A stretch of 64,000 nt of DNA from positions 3,782,001 through 3,846,000 of the forward strand of contig JABWDB010000021.1 in the NCBI GenBank assembly GCA_019614645.1. The letters are read 5' to 3'. Below, piece by piece: positions 1-13,508 of this stretch. This stretch comes from Stratiolaelaps scimitus. Lineage: Eukaryota > Arthropoda > Arachnida > Mesostigmata > Laelapidae. The position numbers were made by a program, and so were the translations under genes. The notes beneath the pieces are model-generated. The model ran no database searches. It saw only the letters and a program-made list of their open reading frames with translations, and had not been told where the DNA came from. Every line of letters begins with the position of its first letter. Within the stretch, counting starts at the first letter, position 1.

Positions 1-3000
1 AGTGGAACACATCCGACATCTCCGAACAGTCAGTGCAACCGGCCGAGCGACCCAATCGAACTCTCAACCGAGGACAAAAAGTGAGAAAGAGCGGGAAAGA
101 GAGAGAGAGTGTGACTTAGACACTGTATAGGAAAGGTATGGTAGTAACGATAGCTTGTTCCAGCATTACGGCACTGACGATGGCGAAGAGGATTGTTCTT
201 TCCTCCAACGGAAAAGACATCAGTGACAGCCGAATGCTGACTTGAGTTCACGCTCAATGTGACTCCCAGTATGCCTCGTTCAAAGAAGATTATAGGGCAA
301 CAGTCACTTGATGGGATTCACCACAATGCCTGTGTGTCCGGCAGCCATCAGCCTCCAGAGCGTCGACCGGACCGTCGCGTAGCGTCCAGCGTTGGGCTGG
401 CCAAAAGAGTGAACGGTAGAATCACTCCGTATTAGGTTCCTTGAGCAGGCCTATTGACTTCGATTTCCGATCGTAATTTTACTCGCGAGCCCAACACGAC
501 AGGGAGAGATAGTCCACTGTGCCATCTCAGACAGGAAAGCGACAGACCTCAGCGAGGAGAAGAATCACTCCAGCCAGCGCCACCGCTAGCAATGGCATCC
601 ACGAAGCAGGCCGCTGCCCTCCGGCCTGCACAATGAAGTGCAGCAAGCTCGCACATTCGCCATATAGTATATAGATATTTAGTCCGGTCAGTATAGGTCC
701 CAAATCAGGCAGTGGTGACCGCCTCAATGACGAGGATGAATCAAGTACCAGTGAGTCCATCTATGTACCCAAGAAAGAGGTGGCCATACCAAGCCCGAGG
801 CGAGAAGGAAACCTGTAGACGATGAATTACATGTGTGCCTGCCTCCTCGTTCGCTGTCGGTGTGGTGCTGCTGCTGCTGATGCTTACCCTTGGCTATGGC
901 CGCTGGTCCTGGCCGTGAGCTCCAGCTACTGCCGCCTGCCATAAGAACAGCAGGTTGGTACGGTGTCCTAAACTCGAGTCTTCTTCGTGCTATCTCGTCC
1001 AGCAGTGCCCCGGGGTAGTGGTTGGTGTCCGGTCAGACACAACCACATCACGGCAGGCCCGGCCTTCGAGAAAGCGTCGAAGGATAAATCATAGGAAATA
1101 AGTCCTTTCTTTGATCCTTACCAGTCGGCTTGGCCTTCTTACGGCTCTTCTCTCTTTCGAGTCCCGTCTTGGTGTCTATCCCTCCTCGCTGACTGTCCGT
1201 TGCCTCGAAGCCAATGCCTCTCCAACCGATCCCACCAGCCTCCTGCCAAGATTCCCATTCGCTTCAGGTCCTTTTTCGTGAAGGGATCGAACCTTTCCTC
1301 CTCGAGGATCGCCGTCGTCCGACAGGAGCCTCCTCCTCCTCCTCGGGAAATCCGTCCACCGCTTTTGGTCAACAGCAGTATGAGCAGGCTTGGTCATGGC
1401 GTTGCCGGCTAATTTAAAATTCTATGGCGTCGCGTTCGCACTAAATTATAATGGCTAGCCGTCGATGGTGGCTGCCGCTGCTTCTGCGCCGCTACCGATC
1501 AACCGATCTTCTCCCACTTCTGAAATCGCCACTGACCGTGGCGCCCGCCGCCGCTGGTGTTACTGCTGCTTCTGCGGGGTCTGTCTTGCCCGTGTGCGAG
1601 ATTTATCGGATAGCGAGAAAAAGGCGCACAGACATGGAAACAGAGAGAGCGTCGTCGTCTCGCCTGCCTTTCGACTCTGCCCGCCTCGCCGTCCCTGCAT
1701 TTGCCCCCTCTTTCACCGATGGCCCTAGGGTATCCAACAGGGACCTGTGGTGAAACAGGCTCGTTGCCGCTGCGGCTCGTCTCGCCTCCTCCTCGACAGA
1801 AAGAGAGCACTTCTCGAGTTGCAGTCATAGAGCCATCGGTATACGGCTAGGAAAACAACCAAGCCTAACCCATAAGGACTGTCTTGGGGGGTAGTCACTG
1901 GCAGGGCAATGTCGTTGCGGTAGCCGACCGCTTGTAGTGCACCGGACGGAACGGACTACTCGTTGAGGCACAGGCAGACAAATTGAAAGGAGATACTCAG
2001 CATCCGCACACCTAAGGTGGACACGACGAAGGAAAGGACGAGGGGTGGAAAGCAGAAATGCCCTGGCCTGCCCGTCTTCCCGGAATTGACTCTATCGGCT
2101 CGCGCCGGTGAGCCTATAGGTGGTCTATACTCTCTCTGGGACTCTCGGGATTACCATTTGTTTCTCGTCGGCGAATACTAACGCTGCATGACGTAGGGCT
2201 GTATACGTGCCACAGGCTAACAGCATTGGACGAATTGGCAGGTTTGAGCAAATTTGATAGAAAAGACAATTTCAAGCTTCGTTCCCGTTTTGACTATTTT
2301 GAATGACCATGAGCCATTTTTATCATATTTATTTGTGGAACATCTGAGAAAATTGAGAAATTGACGTGTAGATACGTATATCCCAAACTCGACAACGGTG
2401 TTAGCGCCGTTGTCCAACCAAGGCCGATAGAGTAGATTTCCAGCCTGGACCGAAGATCACCTCACTATAGAAGAAGGAGTTTGCAAAATCTCGCTGATAA
2501 GCACTGCAATATAAACTAGGATCTTCTTGCTCTCACATGCCGCTTAGTTCAGCTAGCAAACGAACTGTTGCAACGATCAAAAGTGAACCCACAACCAGCG
2601 AGCTATATCTTGCACTGAAGTCTGTATTACACGAACAGAGTGAGTAAATGAGAAATTCGAGGGAGTAATTAGCGAGTGAGTGCAAACGGAAAAGATAAAC
2701 CAATATAGAACAACCCCGGGTCTCCGACGGGTATTGCAATCAGATTATCAAACGCAAAAGTCGAGTGGCGACAGCCACTATATGGTTCTTCTCAAGTTGA
2801 ATACCTAACTCTATTTTGGCAACGATGAAGCCTAGTGACGAAAAGATCACTGCTATTTCAAAAGCATAACGCTTACTAATCGATGTACGAGTATCAATTA
2901 TACGTACTCACATTGATTACGCCTGAGCTTTTTGATGCAAGAGTCGGCATTCTTGGACATACCTATTCTAGTATGCCATACCCCTCTGAACTATCGCTAG

Positions 3001-6000
3001 AAGCTCGACTAACCGCGGCACAGGATTTCGCTAACTTAACCGTTGCAATAAGCTGCGGGGTCATACAGTAGCTACTACAAATAACACACAGACGAACGGA
3101 GCTGCTTTCGTCGACATCAATGAAAGTGTGCATAATCGAAATATCCACTGCTCGGCAGCAACTTGTGCCGCTCGCACATTCTTCAACGGCTTCAAGGGCC
3201 CACCCCCAGCCACCTGCTGTTCTCTGCAAGGCAACGGCAGGCGAGCCAAAGAGCGAGTTACCTCCTCGTAATGTCACCACTCGGCTTGCTCTAGTGTAAC
3301 GTTTTGCCGCTGCGCTAGCGACATCGAGGCTACTAAACACATTCGATGTTCAAATCATTCGCGGAGCCTCCCCATCTATCCCTCTTCCTTCTTTCGATAG
3401 CGAGGCAAAGTCAAGGTTGGATAATTCGCTTCGGTGACGAGCGGTAATTCGTCCCGAGACGTCGCTGCGAGGACGACGAAATCCTTCACCTCTTCGTGTA
3501 ATCACTCCAATGATCTAAACACCCACTTCCTATCAGGTAATTTCATAGGCTTCACAGGGAGGAGGCAGTGTTTACCGAGTTCCATAGATCGTAGTATTTG
3601 CAAGGGGTAAGACCCTTTTTGGGGCCCACTCACCAGGAGCGTACTGGCTCTATAGGCAGACTCTTTGCCCACCTGCATCGTGGGCGGTACCTGTTCGCTG
3701 GCTCGCTCACTCACTCACTTACTTCATTCAGCCTTCAGCTACCTTCATGACAATCCTTCGTTCCGCTTTCGATGATGATGACCAGTGAGGCGGAAGCCAC
3801 CTGATGGCGGTTCAAGGTGCCCCAAGTGGTATGCGTACATGTTGAGGTGGCCGTTACAATTTTCTTTCCAGCAGTTGAGTTTAGCAAAAACTAACCATAG
3901 TAGGCTTTGTCTACGAAATAATGTTCGTTTACTAAATGTTATGTTATTTAATGATGATAATAATAATCACTACATATATAATAGCAATAGTAATAACTAT
4001 ATAAGATAATAACTCGAAAGAAAACAAGATTAATTGAATGCTTGTATGATTGCAGTAATTGCGCACCTTACATCGTCTCAACCCTTTAGCCTGTATCGGA
4101 AGCAAACCAAAGCTAGCTTCTCCCGAGGCCGAGGAGTCAGTCAGTGAACTTGCCTCCCTCTAAGCATCCATCCGACTACGATAGATAGATAGATTGATAG
4201 TATCTGATATCATCAACACCACTGTGCTCATCACCGCTACTACCACCACTACTTCTGCTGCTGCTGCTCCGAGTATCGTCGTGCAGTAGAAGACACACGA
4301 GCATCATCAGTAGACTGGAATTTGGCGAGAAATTTCAATTCACCAGCTGCTACCCGTCACCCCCGACACCCCCCCAACCCTTAACTCTCATTCTGTCCCA
4401 TGTCGCGTGTCGCTGCTCAAACTATCGTCGGCCGCGTTGCGCGCCTCGGTCGGTCGGCCGGTCAATCGAGTGCGTGGCGATACTCTCGACACGAAGAAAA
4501 AGGGTTCGCCGAGAGGCGGCCGCCATCGACACGGGCCAGTGGGCGCATTCAACAAATTCAACAAAATCCACTACAACCCATCCGAATATACAACTACATA
4601 GAGCAGCAGCAGCACCACCACCACCATCATCACCATTCAGATATCATACATATGGGTACACATACGCTGGCTATACGCGCAACGGCCTGTGGTCCATTCG
4701 CCGAGTAACAGCAGCGAGATAGACAGACAGATAGACAAACATCGACAGAGAGTTTCGCTCATTGTTCACTGCTGATACGGCTACGGCGCCCGTTGCTCCG
4801 GCTGCTGCTGCTGATTCGGTCTGTCACCACTGTGAGCGAGCTTTACCCGTAGCTAGCGCAACATTAGAGCAATATTAGTGTTCAATGCCCCCATCTCATC
4901 ATCTATCGCAATGTGGAGTGTTGCTACACTGCGCACGTTATGCCTATCCCAATCACTCGACGCTGGTAACATAGCATCCAAACACATCGAGAGAACAAAC
5001 GAATGAGTTTGAATGCTACCACCCCGGCGGCGACGAGTCTGCCCGCCGGGGTCTATCCTTGCCGCTATTCCACTCTGGATACCTCTTCAGGTCTCTCTCT
5101 CTATCTCTCTCTCCGAGGTGAATCCTTCTAGCAATGCCTAGACAGCTATGGATAGAGGCTACACGTACGGCCTTGGCTATCGCCACGGCATTCGTTCACG
5201 TATCCAGCACTGTATATTGAAACACGGCTGAAGATGCGACCGGCATCAGACCGAACGGCCATTCAGACGGCGGCACTGAGCCAACTGAACAGAACGCTTG
5301 CCAGAGTGCGAAACTATTCGAATACAATATCTAATATCTTGCTAGCTATCAACACGCATAGCAGCTGGCTGGAAAAAAAAGCTTCCAGCTTTTTCTACTC
5401 CAGCCAGCGAACGTAGACATACGGTCAGGTAGATAGATGAGTGAGAGCAATGGCTGACAAAATGCCGAATGCAGCACGAGGAGAGAGAGAGAGAAACCTG
5501 CGCCTCTGGTGAAACCCATCGACATTTTGTTGGAGCCCGCCCCATAACGCGTTTTCGGCCACTGACTGGAAATTTCGGAAGCAGATCGAGTTCTGTCTGC
5601 ATTTCTTTGGACAATAGGCGAATATTCAACAACGTGAATACAAACAGCGGACAGACAATCACTGGCCAAAGAGAGAAATCGTGGTGCGGCCGCTGGGTTG
5701 TGACGTATCCTTATGGCGTGTCGGTGAATATTTTAGAATTCGAAAGTCGCTCGAGTAGCTCTACTATGATGGTTGTCTACTTTTTCTAGCAAACAACATG
5801 AGATGTAGAAGCATTTTGGAGAAATGAGTGGTTGAATCGAATGGCGGAATAGGCAAATGTTGGCTTTTAGAAGACGCCTGCGTGAATATTGATCCTGTGG
5901 ATTCCGACCTTACCGCCAATGAAATAAATATCGCTACCACTAGTCGGGCAAACTCGAGAGAAAGCCACGGACGAACTAACTGCATCTATAAAATAGCAAT

Positions 6001-6163
6001 CAGAATAGTATACTCAATCCCACAACAACTTGAAAATGTCTCCGTTTGATGATTTGTTTGAACCATCGTCCCGTTCTCTACAGCGCCCCCTAATGACCGT
6101 CGACTCAACAGTGCGACTCCGAGCATAGCACCATGCTATTATATATAGGTTCACGTAGCCCGC
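1..6163. other. No secure gene; mixed-composition non-coding DNA
   Basis: Frames here are short and read Ser/Leu/Pro/Arg-rich sequence of the kind given by CT- and GA-rich DNA. Simple ATAG-type and CAG/CAC tracts are present. A B-box-like GGATCGAACC at about 1286-1295 has no A box. Confidence 0.6.
4603..4636. repeat. CAG/CAC triplet tract
   Basis: CAG units run into CAC and CAT units, giving poly-Gln/His in one frame. Without other evidence it is simple sequence. Confidence 0.85.
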
Positions 6164-6247
6164 ATGATGATAATGTTACAATTTGACGGTGGGTGTGAAC
6201 CCACAGATGCAACAGAGAAATTTAGCATACAGCACACCAGAAAGCAG
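6164..6247 (+). CDS. Candidate first coding exon, unknown protein
   Basis: An in-frame TAG shortly upstream makes the ATG at 6164 the first start of this frame. The frame runs 28 codons (MMIMLQFDGGCEPTDATEKF, then SIQHTRKQ) and ends in phase 0 exactly at an optimal donor, AAGCAG/GTAAGTGA. The other two frames contain stops. A donor this good is uncommon by chance, but I found no convincing partner exon downstream, so this could be a cryptic site. Confidence 0.18.
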
Positions 6248-6814
6248 GTAAGTGACCCCCCCCCCTCCCCGAACCGGCTTGTCCGATCTCGGATCTCGTC
6301 CACGGGTATGGCGCAGCTTCGTTCTCCTTCGAACGTGAATCTCCAGCCTCATTTCCTCATCTTCACACAGAGAGTGTCTTCGCACAAAGCTCTTCAGAGC
6401 GCAATCTCCAGGCCTCCTAGGCAGGCGCCTAGCGAGCACTCTCTGCCCTGCGCTGTAGTTCGGCTGTATGTAGATATGGCACCACGCCATCTCCGCGCAG
6501 TGTTCGTTTGCCGGGACGTTCATGTCCTGCCTATCTACCGAGTACTCGAATCGCTCTCGAATGCGCGTCGTCCATTGGCAGCGGATGTATCGGGGCGCAT
6601 CGCCTAATCATGTGATCATCTCTTACGGCGTGAGCCCGCCACATCCCGAGTCCGCGCGGAGCAAATCAGCACAGGACGACACATCAATGTGGGTACATCT
6701 CTTATAGCGCACCAACACTCCACTCTACGGCCATTGGCACCTCCCATTTTTGGCACGAAAGCCGAACAAGGGAGAGAGACTGCGAGAGAGATCAAGGGAG
6801 CAATTTGCTCTATC

Positions 6815-6830
6815 ATATATATATATATAT
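6815..6830. repeat. (AT)8 microsatellite
   Basis: Short pure AT run in mixed-composition spacer. Confidence 0.85.
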
Positions 6831-9800
6831 ACGCCTGCATTCATAGTCTATGTGTACTATAGTAGGCGCCCCGGACGTCAATGAGCTGATTTTTCTTCCT
6901 CGAAAGCGAAAAAGTGCTACAGGATTTGGATGGAGCATAAGGAAGAATGCCTTACTCTCTCTCTCTCTCCTTCTTTGTTCACTGTCAGAGTTGATCAGTT
7001 ACAAGTACTACTTCTCTCCTTCTCAGTATGAAGTATTTCTAAAAATACAAATGCACACGTTCGCTTTATTGCCAATATACCGGCATTCTGTATGCACCAG
7101 AATCTATTAAAATAGACTGGCTTCCAGCTTTGTTTGTTCGTATCTGACTTGAAAAGAAGATGTCGCTTCTCGCGAAAGAAACTCAGAATAAGAGATGATT
7201 GTTGTATTTCTATCTTTCATTGAAGTATAGAGGATAGGGGCATTGTTAGTTACCTAGCAAGTGAGTTAGGGTCAATAACATATGATAACACTATGTTTGA
7301 CTATCGTGTGGTCTTTAACTGCGGGCCAAACAGTAACTGTTCTATTGTTCACAGTATCGTACAGTGTTGCCCGCTCGTGCGAGTGCATGAAACACCGTTT
7401 GTCTTTCTGTCTGTTTGTCATGCCGGCTCGACCAGTGGTAATTGCAGGTCTCTCGCCTTTGACGCCATTGGGGGGAGCAAGCGCGACTTGGGCTCGGGCT
7501 GTCTGAGGAGGGCGCCGGGATCATCAGCGAGGCCTGTACACAGCATCGCGATGCAGCTGCTATGCTGATTCAGTGAGTGTTGAGTCACAGCATCACGAGA
7601 TCAGACTCACAGATACACAGATATTCACCGAGACACTGGAGCCTTCCTTTATCACCAATAGATGAACGGGCAATGCGGAAGGCACACCAACAAAAGTTGG
7701 TTGAAGCGTGTGTTACCCTACCGTTGCAAGAACAAGAACTTCAGCCCAAATTACCACGTCCTAAGGGGAGAGCTTGCCACAGAATTTCTCCAAAGACGAT
7801 GTTGGCCCAGAAGAAATTCAGGGTAGTCTGGAGATAATGATACCACTAAGCGCATGGCCAGGTCAAACTCACAGCACAAAGTGCTCAGCATAGTGATGAC
7901 AACGAGTGTGCGGACTCATGCCATCACACCGTTTAGTGTTTACCGTATGAAGACGTTCTCGCTATCTCCAGTTCTGCCAACTATGATACCTCATGGGTCT
8001 TATGAAAACTTTGGAGCATGCAGCTAAATCGTGGAAGTAAAAAGGGCTAAGCACAAATCTAGCGTTAGCATTGTCAAATAAAGCCAAAATAAAATGTGTG
8101 ATCGATGCTTTGAATTGTGGAAGATTATGGACGGCGTGCGTGGATTTGACCTTGCCCAATGCACTATTGTTTCATATAAAAAGAAGCTCTGACCATTGCT
8201 AGCAAATACCTTTATAATAATCCCCTCATATGTTCACCTCCACGCGAAGGAGTCTCGGAAGGGAATTTGGGGAAGAATTTTGATTTGGCTTTTCCTTTGC
8301 TTCGGATGCATCTTGCATCGCCACATCGATGAGAAGTGTACCTTATCAGTGTGATGAGTCGTTGCGGATACCATGGGAGAAATCTCGTGTGACACTGGCG
8401 CAATACTAGTCCTGCCGGCACGCGCTCAAAGTGTGCACATGCGTTCCGCGAGATCGCATCAGACCACTATGGTTCTAGCTAAAAACGGTTGACGGGGCTT
8501 CGTTTATTAGAGTTAGATTCAGCAGCCAGACTTGCTGGTAAATGGTGACCCCAACAAAAATGACTGTTTGACCATCGGAGAGTATACCTCTCTCTGCCAC
8601 TTTCTGCACCTTCCCTTGAGACGAAGAAAAATTCATACCATCTCAACGTTCAATAGTTATTAAGGCAATTGAAGCTTCCATACGATACTGAAGCAAATAA
8701 AAGCTAACAGTTAAGTGCAGAGTGCTAGTAAGGTGACATATATATTTATATTATATATAACGCCTGAACCAGCGGGTTATGAACCATGCTTAAAGCCGTC
8801 ATTCGAGAGACATCAAGTCTACCATTTAGTTAGGTTCTTTAGATTATGTTAAACCATCATATGCAATGTTGGAAAACACCGCTATTCGAAATAGCTCTCT
8901 AGCATTATTTAGTAGCATTATCAACCACTATTTGTCAAGGCCCGCGATGGTCAAGGGTGAACAAGCTCAGTAACTGTGCGTGTGTCCGGGTCTCTACAAT
9001 TCAACTACTACATCCAACGTTCCACGATTAAGTGGCCCTATCTTTATTTCCATTTCTCTCTCTCTATCTTAAACTACAAATTTTCTCACCTACGACCGCC
9101 CCAACTTCCCTGCCTATACCAATTCCCGCACCTCTCGCTTGTTTCTCCGTTTGATATGTAAGAAAGCCATCTGAGATTGGAAAAAACCCTCGTGCACCTC
9201 CAATGGCCGTTTCATTTATTGCCGATTGGAGTGTGCAAGTGGTTTGCAATTCGTGCCGTCTCTATCTAAGCCAGCAATCCGGCCTGGACTGCTGCGAATG
9301 ATGTTAGCTTTTGTCGCCTTGGTCGATGCGCACTGAGGACGATTGAGCTCCAAAGCGACACTTACTCTCTGCCGATCAAGGCAGAAGGTCAGTGGATTAA
9401 GTAGTGACGGTAGGGGCGCGGTCTTGCTCGCCCGCGATAACGCTCAACAATGACGGGCAGCCCAGACTAACCAACTTAACAGGATCAACTGTGACTTCTC
9501 CAATTCCCTGCACCTCTCCCCGGCCATTCCCCGGTCTAACGGCCCCATCTCTCGAGCAATCCCACTCGACCTTCCCATTTTCTTCTAGTTCCGCACCCCA
9601 AGATGATGACGGTATGGACCAGCCACGCAGAGAACAAGCGAAGTATCATCTTTCTCTCTCTCTCTCGGTCCCTTCACCGTGGTACTTTTACTACAACTAC
9701 TAAACTAAACGTCACTGAACTCACAGGATGCAATCAGGATCGTAATTCTGACTAGTACACTATAACTATCAATATTACGGTTTGTGCCACTTCTTCCACT

Positions 9801-10408
9801 ATGACTGCCACCGTTACTAGAATATAATGCTACTACTATTACTATCGGCTACCGACCAATGCTAATGATGCTTGTATAACGATCCTATAGGCAGCACGAA
9901 CGCTAGCCAGAGAAGGAGGGGGAGAGAAGAAGAAGAATTGGCTTAGTCTTTGGCTCTGCCGGTTGGTTACTTGAAGGTACATCGTATATGGGTATTGTAT
10001 CGTTCGCTAGCAGAGCGAGGTGTGGAAAGTGGGCCAGCAGTGGGATGCATCCCAATGGCTAGTAATCGCTGGCAATGCCACCGCCACCGCCGCCGTCGCC
10101 GCCGCCGACCGTCGTGTCGACATCTCAGGAACGAGGCTGCATCTCAGTAGCAAGCGGCATCCCGCCGATCGCGGAGAAGATTACACGAGGATTAGCTTCT
10201 AGCGGGAGTGAGTGAGGCTCGTTCCTTCCATCCAAACCTAACCTATCTAGAGGGAAGAAAGTTGCGCGTACACGCGAGCGATTGCCGGCACACGAGCGCA
10301 CAGCCCCCCTGTTATCCACCGTTAATCTGGCGGCGAGGAAGAAGATCAAAGTGGCCATGCGATCAAAGTTAGTGAGCGGCAATGTGGCGCTATTCGAATT
10401 CGAACACC

Positions 10409-10440
10409 AGCGGCAGCGGCGGCGGTGGCGGCAGCGGCGG
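10409..10440. repeat. CGG-rich triplet tract
   Basis: Imperfect CGG repeats. A complementary-type CCG tract lies at 10077-10108, about 300 bases away. Confidence 0.85.
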
Positions 10441-11150
10441 CCGTTGCCGGTCACATCAGCCATAGAGATGGTTGCGCTAGCAGCAGCAGCAGCAAAATTA
10501 ACTTTGTATACGCGAGACCGAGTGGAAGGTGTTAGTAACATTGGATAGGCATCGGAGAGGCGGGCAAGCGAACTGCGGTCGGAAAGACCACAAATTACAA
10601 TTTCTCCACGAGGAGGATTGTGATGAGATGAAGACTGCCGGCCAATCAAAGCGGCAAAGGTTTATGGGAACGATAGACGCCAACATTGCTGAATAGTTGA
10701 AAAGGAATTTGTTAATGCGATACGTGTGTGTGTGGGATAGCTGTGAATATCGAAGGAGACGGTGAGAAGAATTCGACGAGATCATTTGCATGCGGGACTC
10801 TCGAGTGGGAGAAAAGCAGATCTGAACTAGCATTGCAAAAACGAAGCCTTTATAGTTAAGCAATATAACCACGACGGACGTTGTGCACGGTGTCACGGTC
10901 AATCGCGGGAACGCTATTGTTGTAAATTCGTGATTTATTTGTTTTGATTTGTATGACGTCATTGGTGTTGTCAATCATCGACACATCAGTGCGATTTGGG
11001 TACAGATCTCATCCGCAGGTAGAAAGATTGTTGCATAATAATTTGTTTTTTTTTTGCAGAGTTGAACTTCGTTTTTTTCTCTCGTCAACTCAGCAATGAG
11101 TGTCGCGCAAGCTGTTATTGTCCGACCTCCCCTTGAATTGGCGAATGCTT

Positions 11151-11163
11151 GGGGGGGGGGGGG
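11151..11163. repeat. G13 homopolymer
   Basis: Uninterrupted run of thirteen G. Its length may be uncertain in an assembly. Confidence 0.9.
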
Positions 11164-11712
11164 TCGCCGGTCCAACTGGGGTTTAACTGAGCGACGGATT
11201 TCGTGCTCACTCAAATTCGGTGAGAAATTTGATGGGCGCCCGTTTTGAATCGACTCATCTAGAACTCCCCCTAGATGGAGAGAGATACATAGGCAAACCT
11301 GGAGGATTGACCATGCTTTGTTCTATATCCCGTTGCCCCTTGAGCTTGAGCCGTACGATCTGATCGAATGATTCTCATTTTATTGATTTTCGCCTGTTGG
11401 CTATTAGGGGAATGATAAGCAAATACGCGCGAGCCAACTAACTAACAGACTAAGAGGGGGATTGTGATAGTTTGTTTGCTAAATACACATTACATCGATA
11501 TCTGAACGAAGGTTAGTACAGTGTATTTAATAAAAAAAACATAGTCGGAGAAAGGTCGAGTCGAAGTGCGAGACACTACAAGCGACAGCAAATCATAGAG
11601 CAACGGATTCAGGCTATACATGTATCTTGTTAAGTTTTAAGATCATATTGTTCAATTCATCCAACCGAATCATTTATACAACTATCTAACTTGCTTACGG
11701 TTTTCTTTCTAG

Positions 11713-11739
11713 CAAGGTACCAAGTGGACCCTACGAAAC
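11713..11739 (+). other. Possible 27-base micro-exon
   Basis: A textbook 3' splice region precedes this block: a CTAAC branch-like sequence at about 11685-11690, then a pyrimidine run ending TTTTCTTTCTAG. Twenty-seven bases later there is a GTATGT donor. All three frames are open across it (for example KVPSGPYE in one frame). The flanks are AT-rich and stop-dense. It is supported only by splice-like signals. Confidence 0.2.
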
Positions 11740-13331
11740 GTATGTATATTCCTGTTGCATTCCCAAAGTCTGAAAGACAATTGATGGACATTGATTGGTC
11801 AGGCTCAGTGCTCAATGCTATATAACAGATGTAACATCATGACATGATATTGTTGATAATACCTAGTCGTGCCACTTAGTTACAATTCAATGTCAGCAAC
11901 AACATTGAACTCGGAATGAAGGGCAGCAGCATCAAACTCGACTCTTCCAATACGAGCGGTGGTGCTTCGTTTGACCTTTGTGTCGTCAAATGCATTTGTA
12001 ATAGGTGACGCTGAATAGGGATCATCCCCATAGCTCAGCCATGTTGCACACCAAATGCTCTAGGTTCACTTCCCTTAGCCTACTAGGGTACGAGCGCTTT
12101 ATTGCACCAGCACTACTACGCACTGTACAACTGGAAGCAATATGGTCTCGCATCGAACGCTTACCATACGCGTATTGGGTGCGTGTTAGCGGTGCGTTTG
12201 TATCCGTTCCGTCATTGGGGGAAGGGGAAGGAGGGGGGCGATACAGACTCTCGTTCAGGAACGACCGATTCAAGATGGTGTTGCGTTGCTGCAGCAACAG
12301 CGACAACCTTGCCGAATTCATGCCGATTCATGATCAGTGCTGGACTGTTGGCTGCAGGTTGGATATCTATCTCGCAGGTATTGGAGGTGGCTGGGCCGCG
12401 GTCGTGCATACTAGCCGTGATCAGGTTGGATCACGGCAAGGCACAACACGATCCAAGAAGCCAAGGCACGTCTCGCTACGAGACGGCATCGCCACCGGTG
12501 GATGGTCGAAGCTCCGCCGCGGCGTAGTTTGAAGTCGAGATCTGCTACCATTACCCTCGTCGCGGGCGTTGTTTTCGCTCCGACTCCCCAGCAGCCCCAC
12601 AATAAACGTCCATAATGCCTTCACCGGCTTCCCGTACACGAATCGTTGACGGGCGTGACCGGAGGTGGTGTAGGATCGATACGATACTGACCGATTAGCA
12701 TTAGGAACGCGGCGATCACCTTTCCGAATAGTGAGAAGGAGTGTGATGAGAGAGTGGGAGAGACTTTAGTTCGCAGGACCCCACGAGCGGAGCCCCCAGG
12801 AGCTGCATGGCCACAGCGATGTCTCGTGGTTCAAGGGCCGGCCGAAGTCTGGTCTGGCCGGGCCAGGCCTAGCAGCTCGGAAACTTGAAGCTGACTAGGC
12901 TTCCTCGCGAAGTCGGGGGTGGGGTAGGGCCTGCGTGGCAACCTTCGGGAGCAGCGAAGCGCGTTAAACAGTTGCTACTGTTATAGCTATAGTGGCTGTA
13001 CGGAAGTGACGCATACCACCTCCGCTTTGTTTGACTCTGCCTCTCTGCCTAGTAGATGTGCTTGGGCAGACGGCAGATAACGGACTGGAATTGGCCACTG
13101 CTCACGATTCGATGGAGATTCTTGACGACCAAAACACGACGACGACGACGATGATGTCGATCACTTCTTTTACGGCCGCGGAGTCGTCCACTGTTACATG
13201 GTCAACAGTACGATTCGAAAGACTTAACATTCCGGTTTGCCTTATATTAGTAGGACCGTTTTAATTCAGCTTCACACACTTCACACAAAAGGAAAATGCG
13301 CCTGATAAATGAAGTTAGTCACGGGGAAAGG

Positions 13332-13508
13332 TAAAGCTTTATTGGCTTATTATTAAAGGAGCTTCAGTTGTTACAATGCAGTTTAAGTAATTTTCTTATA
13401 TGTCCACATCACACAGCGGGACTCGAACCTGCCGGCTCTGGCTTTTGCCGGCTCTGACAGCCAAAGACTTAGCCACCGTCCAAGCCACTGCGCTGACACC
13501 GGCTCTCA
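13332..13508 (-). repeat. tRNA-derived SINE, family 1, copy 1
   Basis: Read on the minus strand, the element starts with a tRNA-like head. A TGGC...GG A-box-like segment is followed about 50 bases later by a B-box core GGTTCGAGTCC (plus strand GGACTCGAACC near 13421-13431). The head is followed by an unrelated body of about 90 bases ending in AATAAAGCTTTAC, which contains a polyadenylation-type hexamer. A second copy at 34345-34495 shares the head, the TTCTTATATG-type body segment and the same AATAAAGCTTTAC end, which shows this is a dispersed family and not a lone tRNA pseudogene. The duplicated CCGGCTCTGG segment lengthens the variable-arm region, suggesting a Leu- or Ser-type tRNA ancestor. 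No clear target-site duplication was found. Pol III promoter boxes look only partly intact. Confidence 0.75.

Larger units (their letters stand above)
6248..11712. other. No secure gene; CT-rich and GC-rich blocks
   Basis: Contains CT tracts near 6955-6970, 9055-9068 and 9653-9666, CCG/CGG triplet tracts near 10.1 and 10.4 kb, and AT-rich spacer at 8.0-9.0 kb. Good acceptor-like tracts occur at about 9585 and 11058 but lack convincing exons. Confidence 0.55.

Noticed and set aside
1281..1296. B-box-like GGATCGAACC on the minus strand
   Set aside because: No A box at a suitable distance and no related copy; likely chance.
10125..10649. 174-codon minus-strand frame
   Set aside because: It is kept open by CGG/CCG triplet tracts, with no recognisable protein.
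12005..12532. 175-codon plus-strand frame
   Set aside because: Composition is that of random GC-rich sequence, with overlapping long frames on the other strand and no motif.
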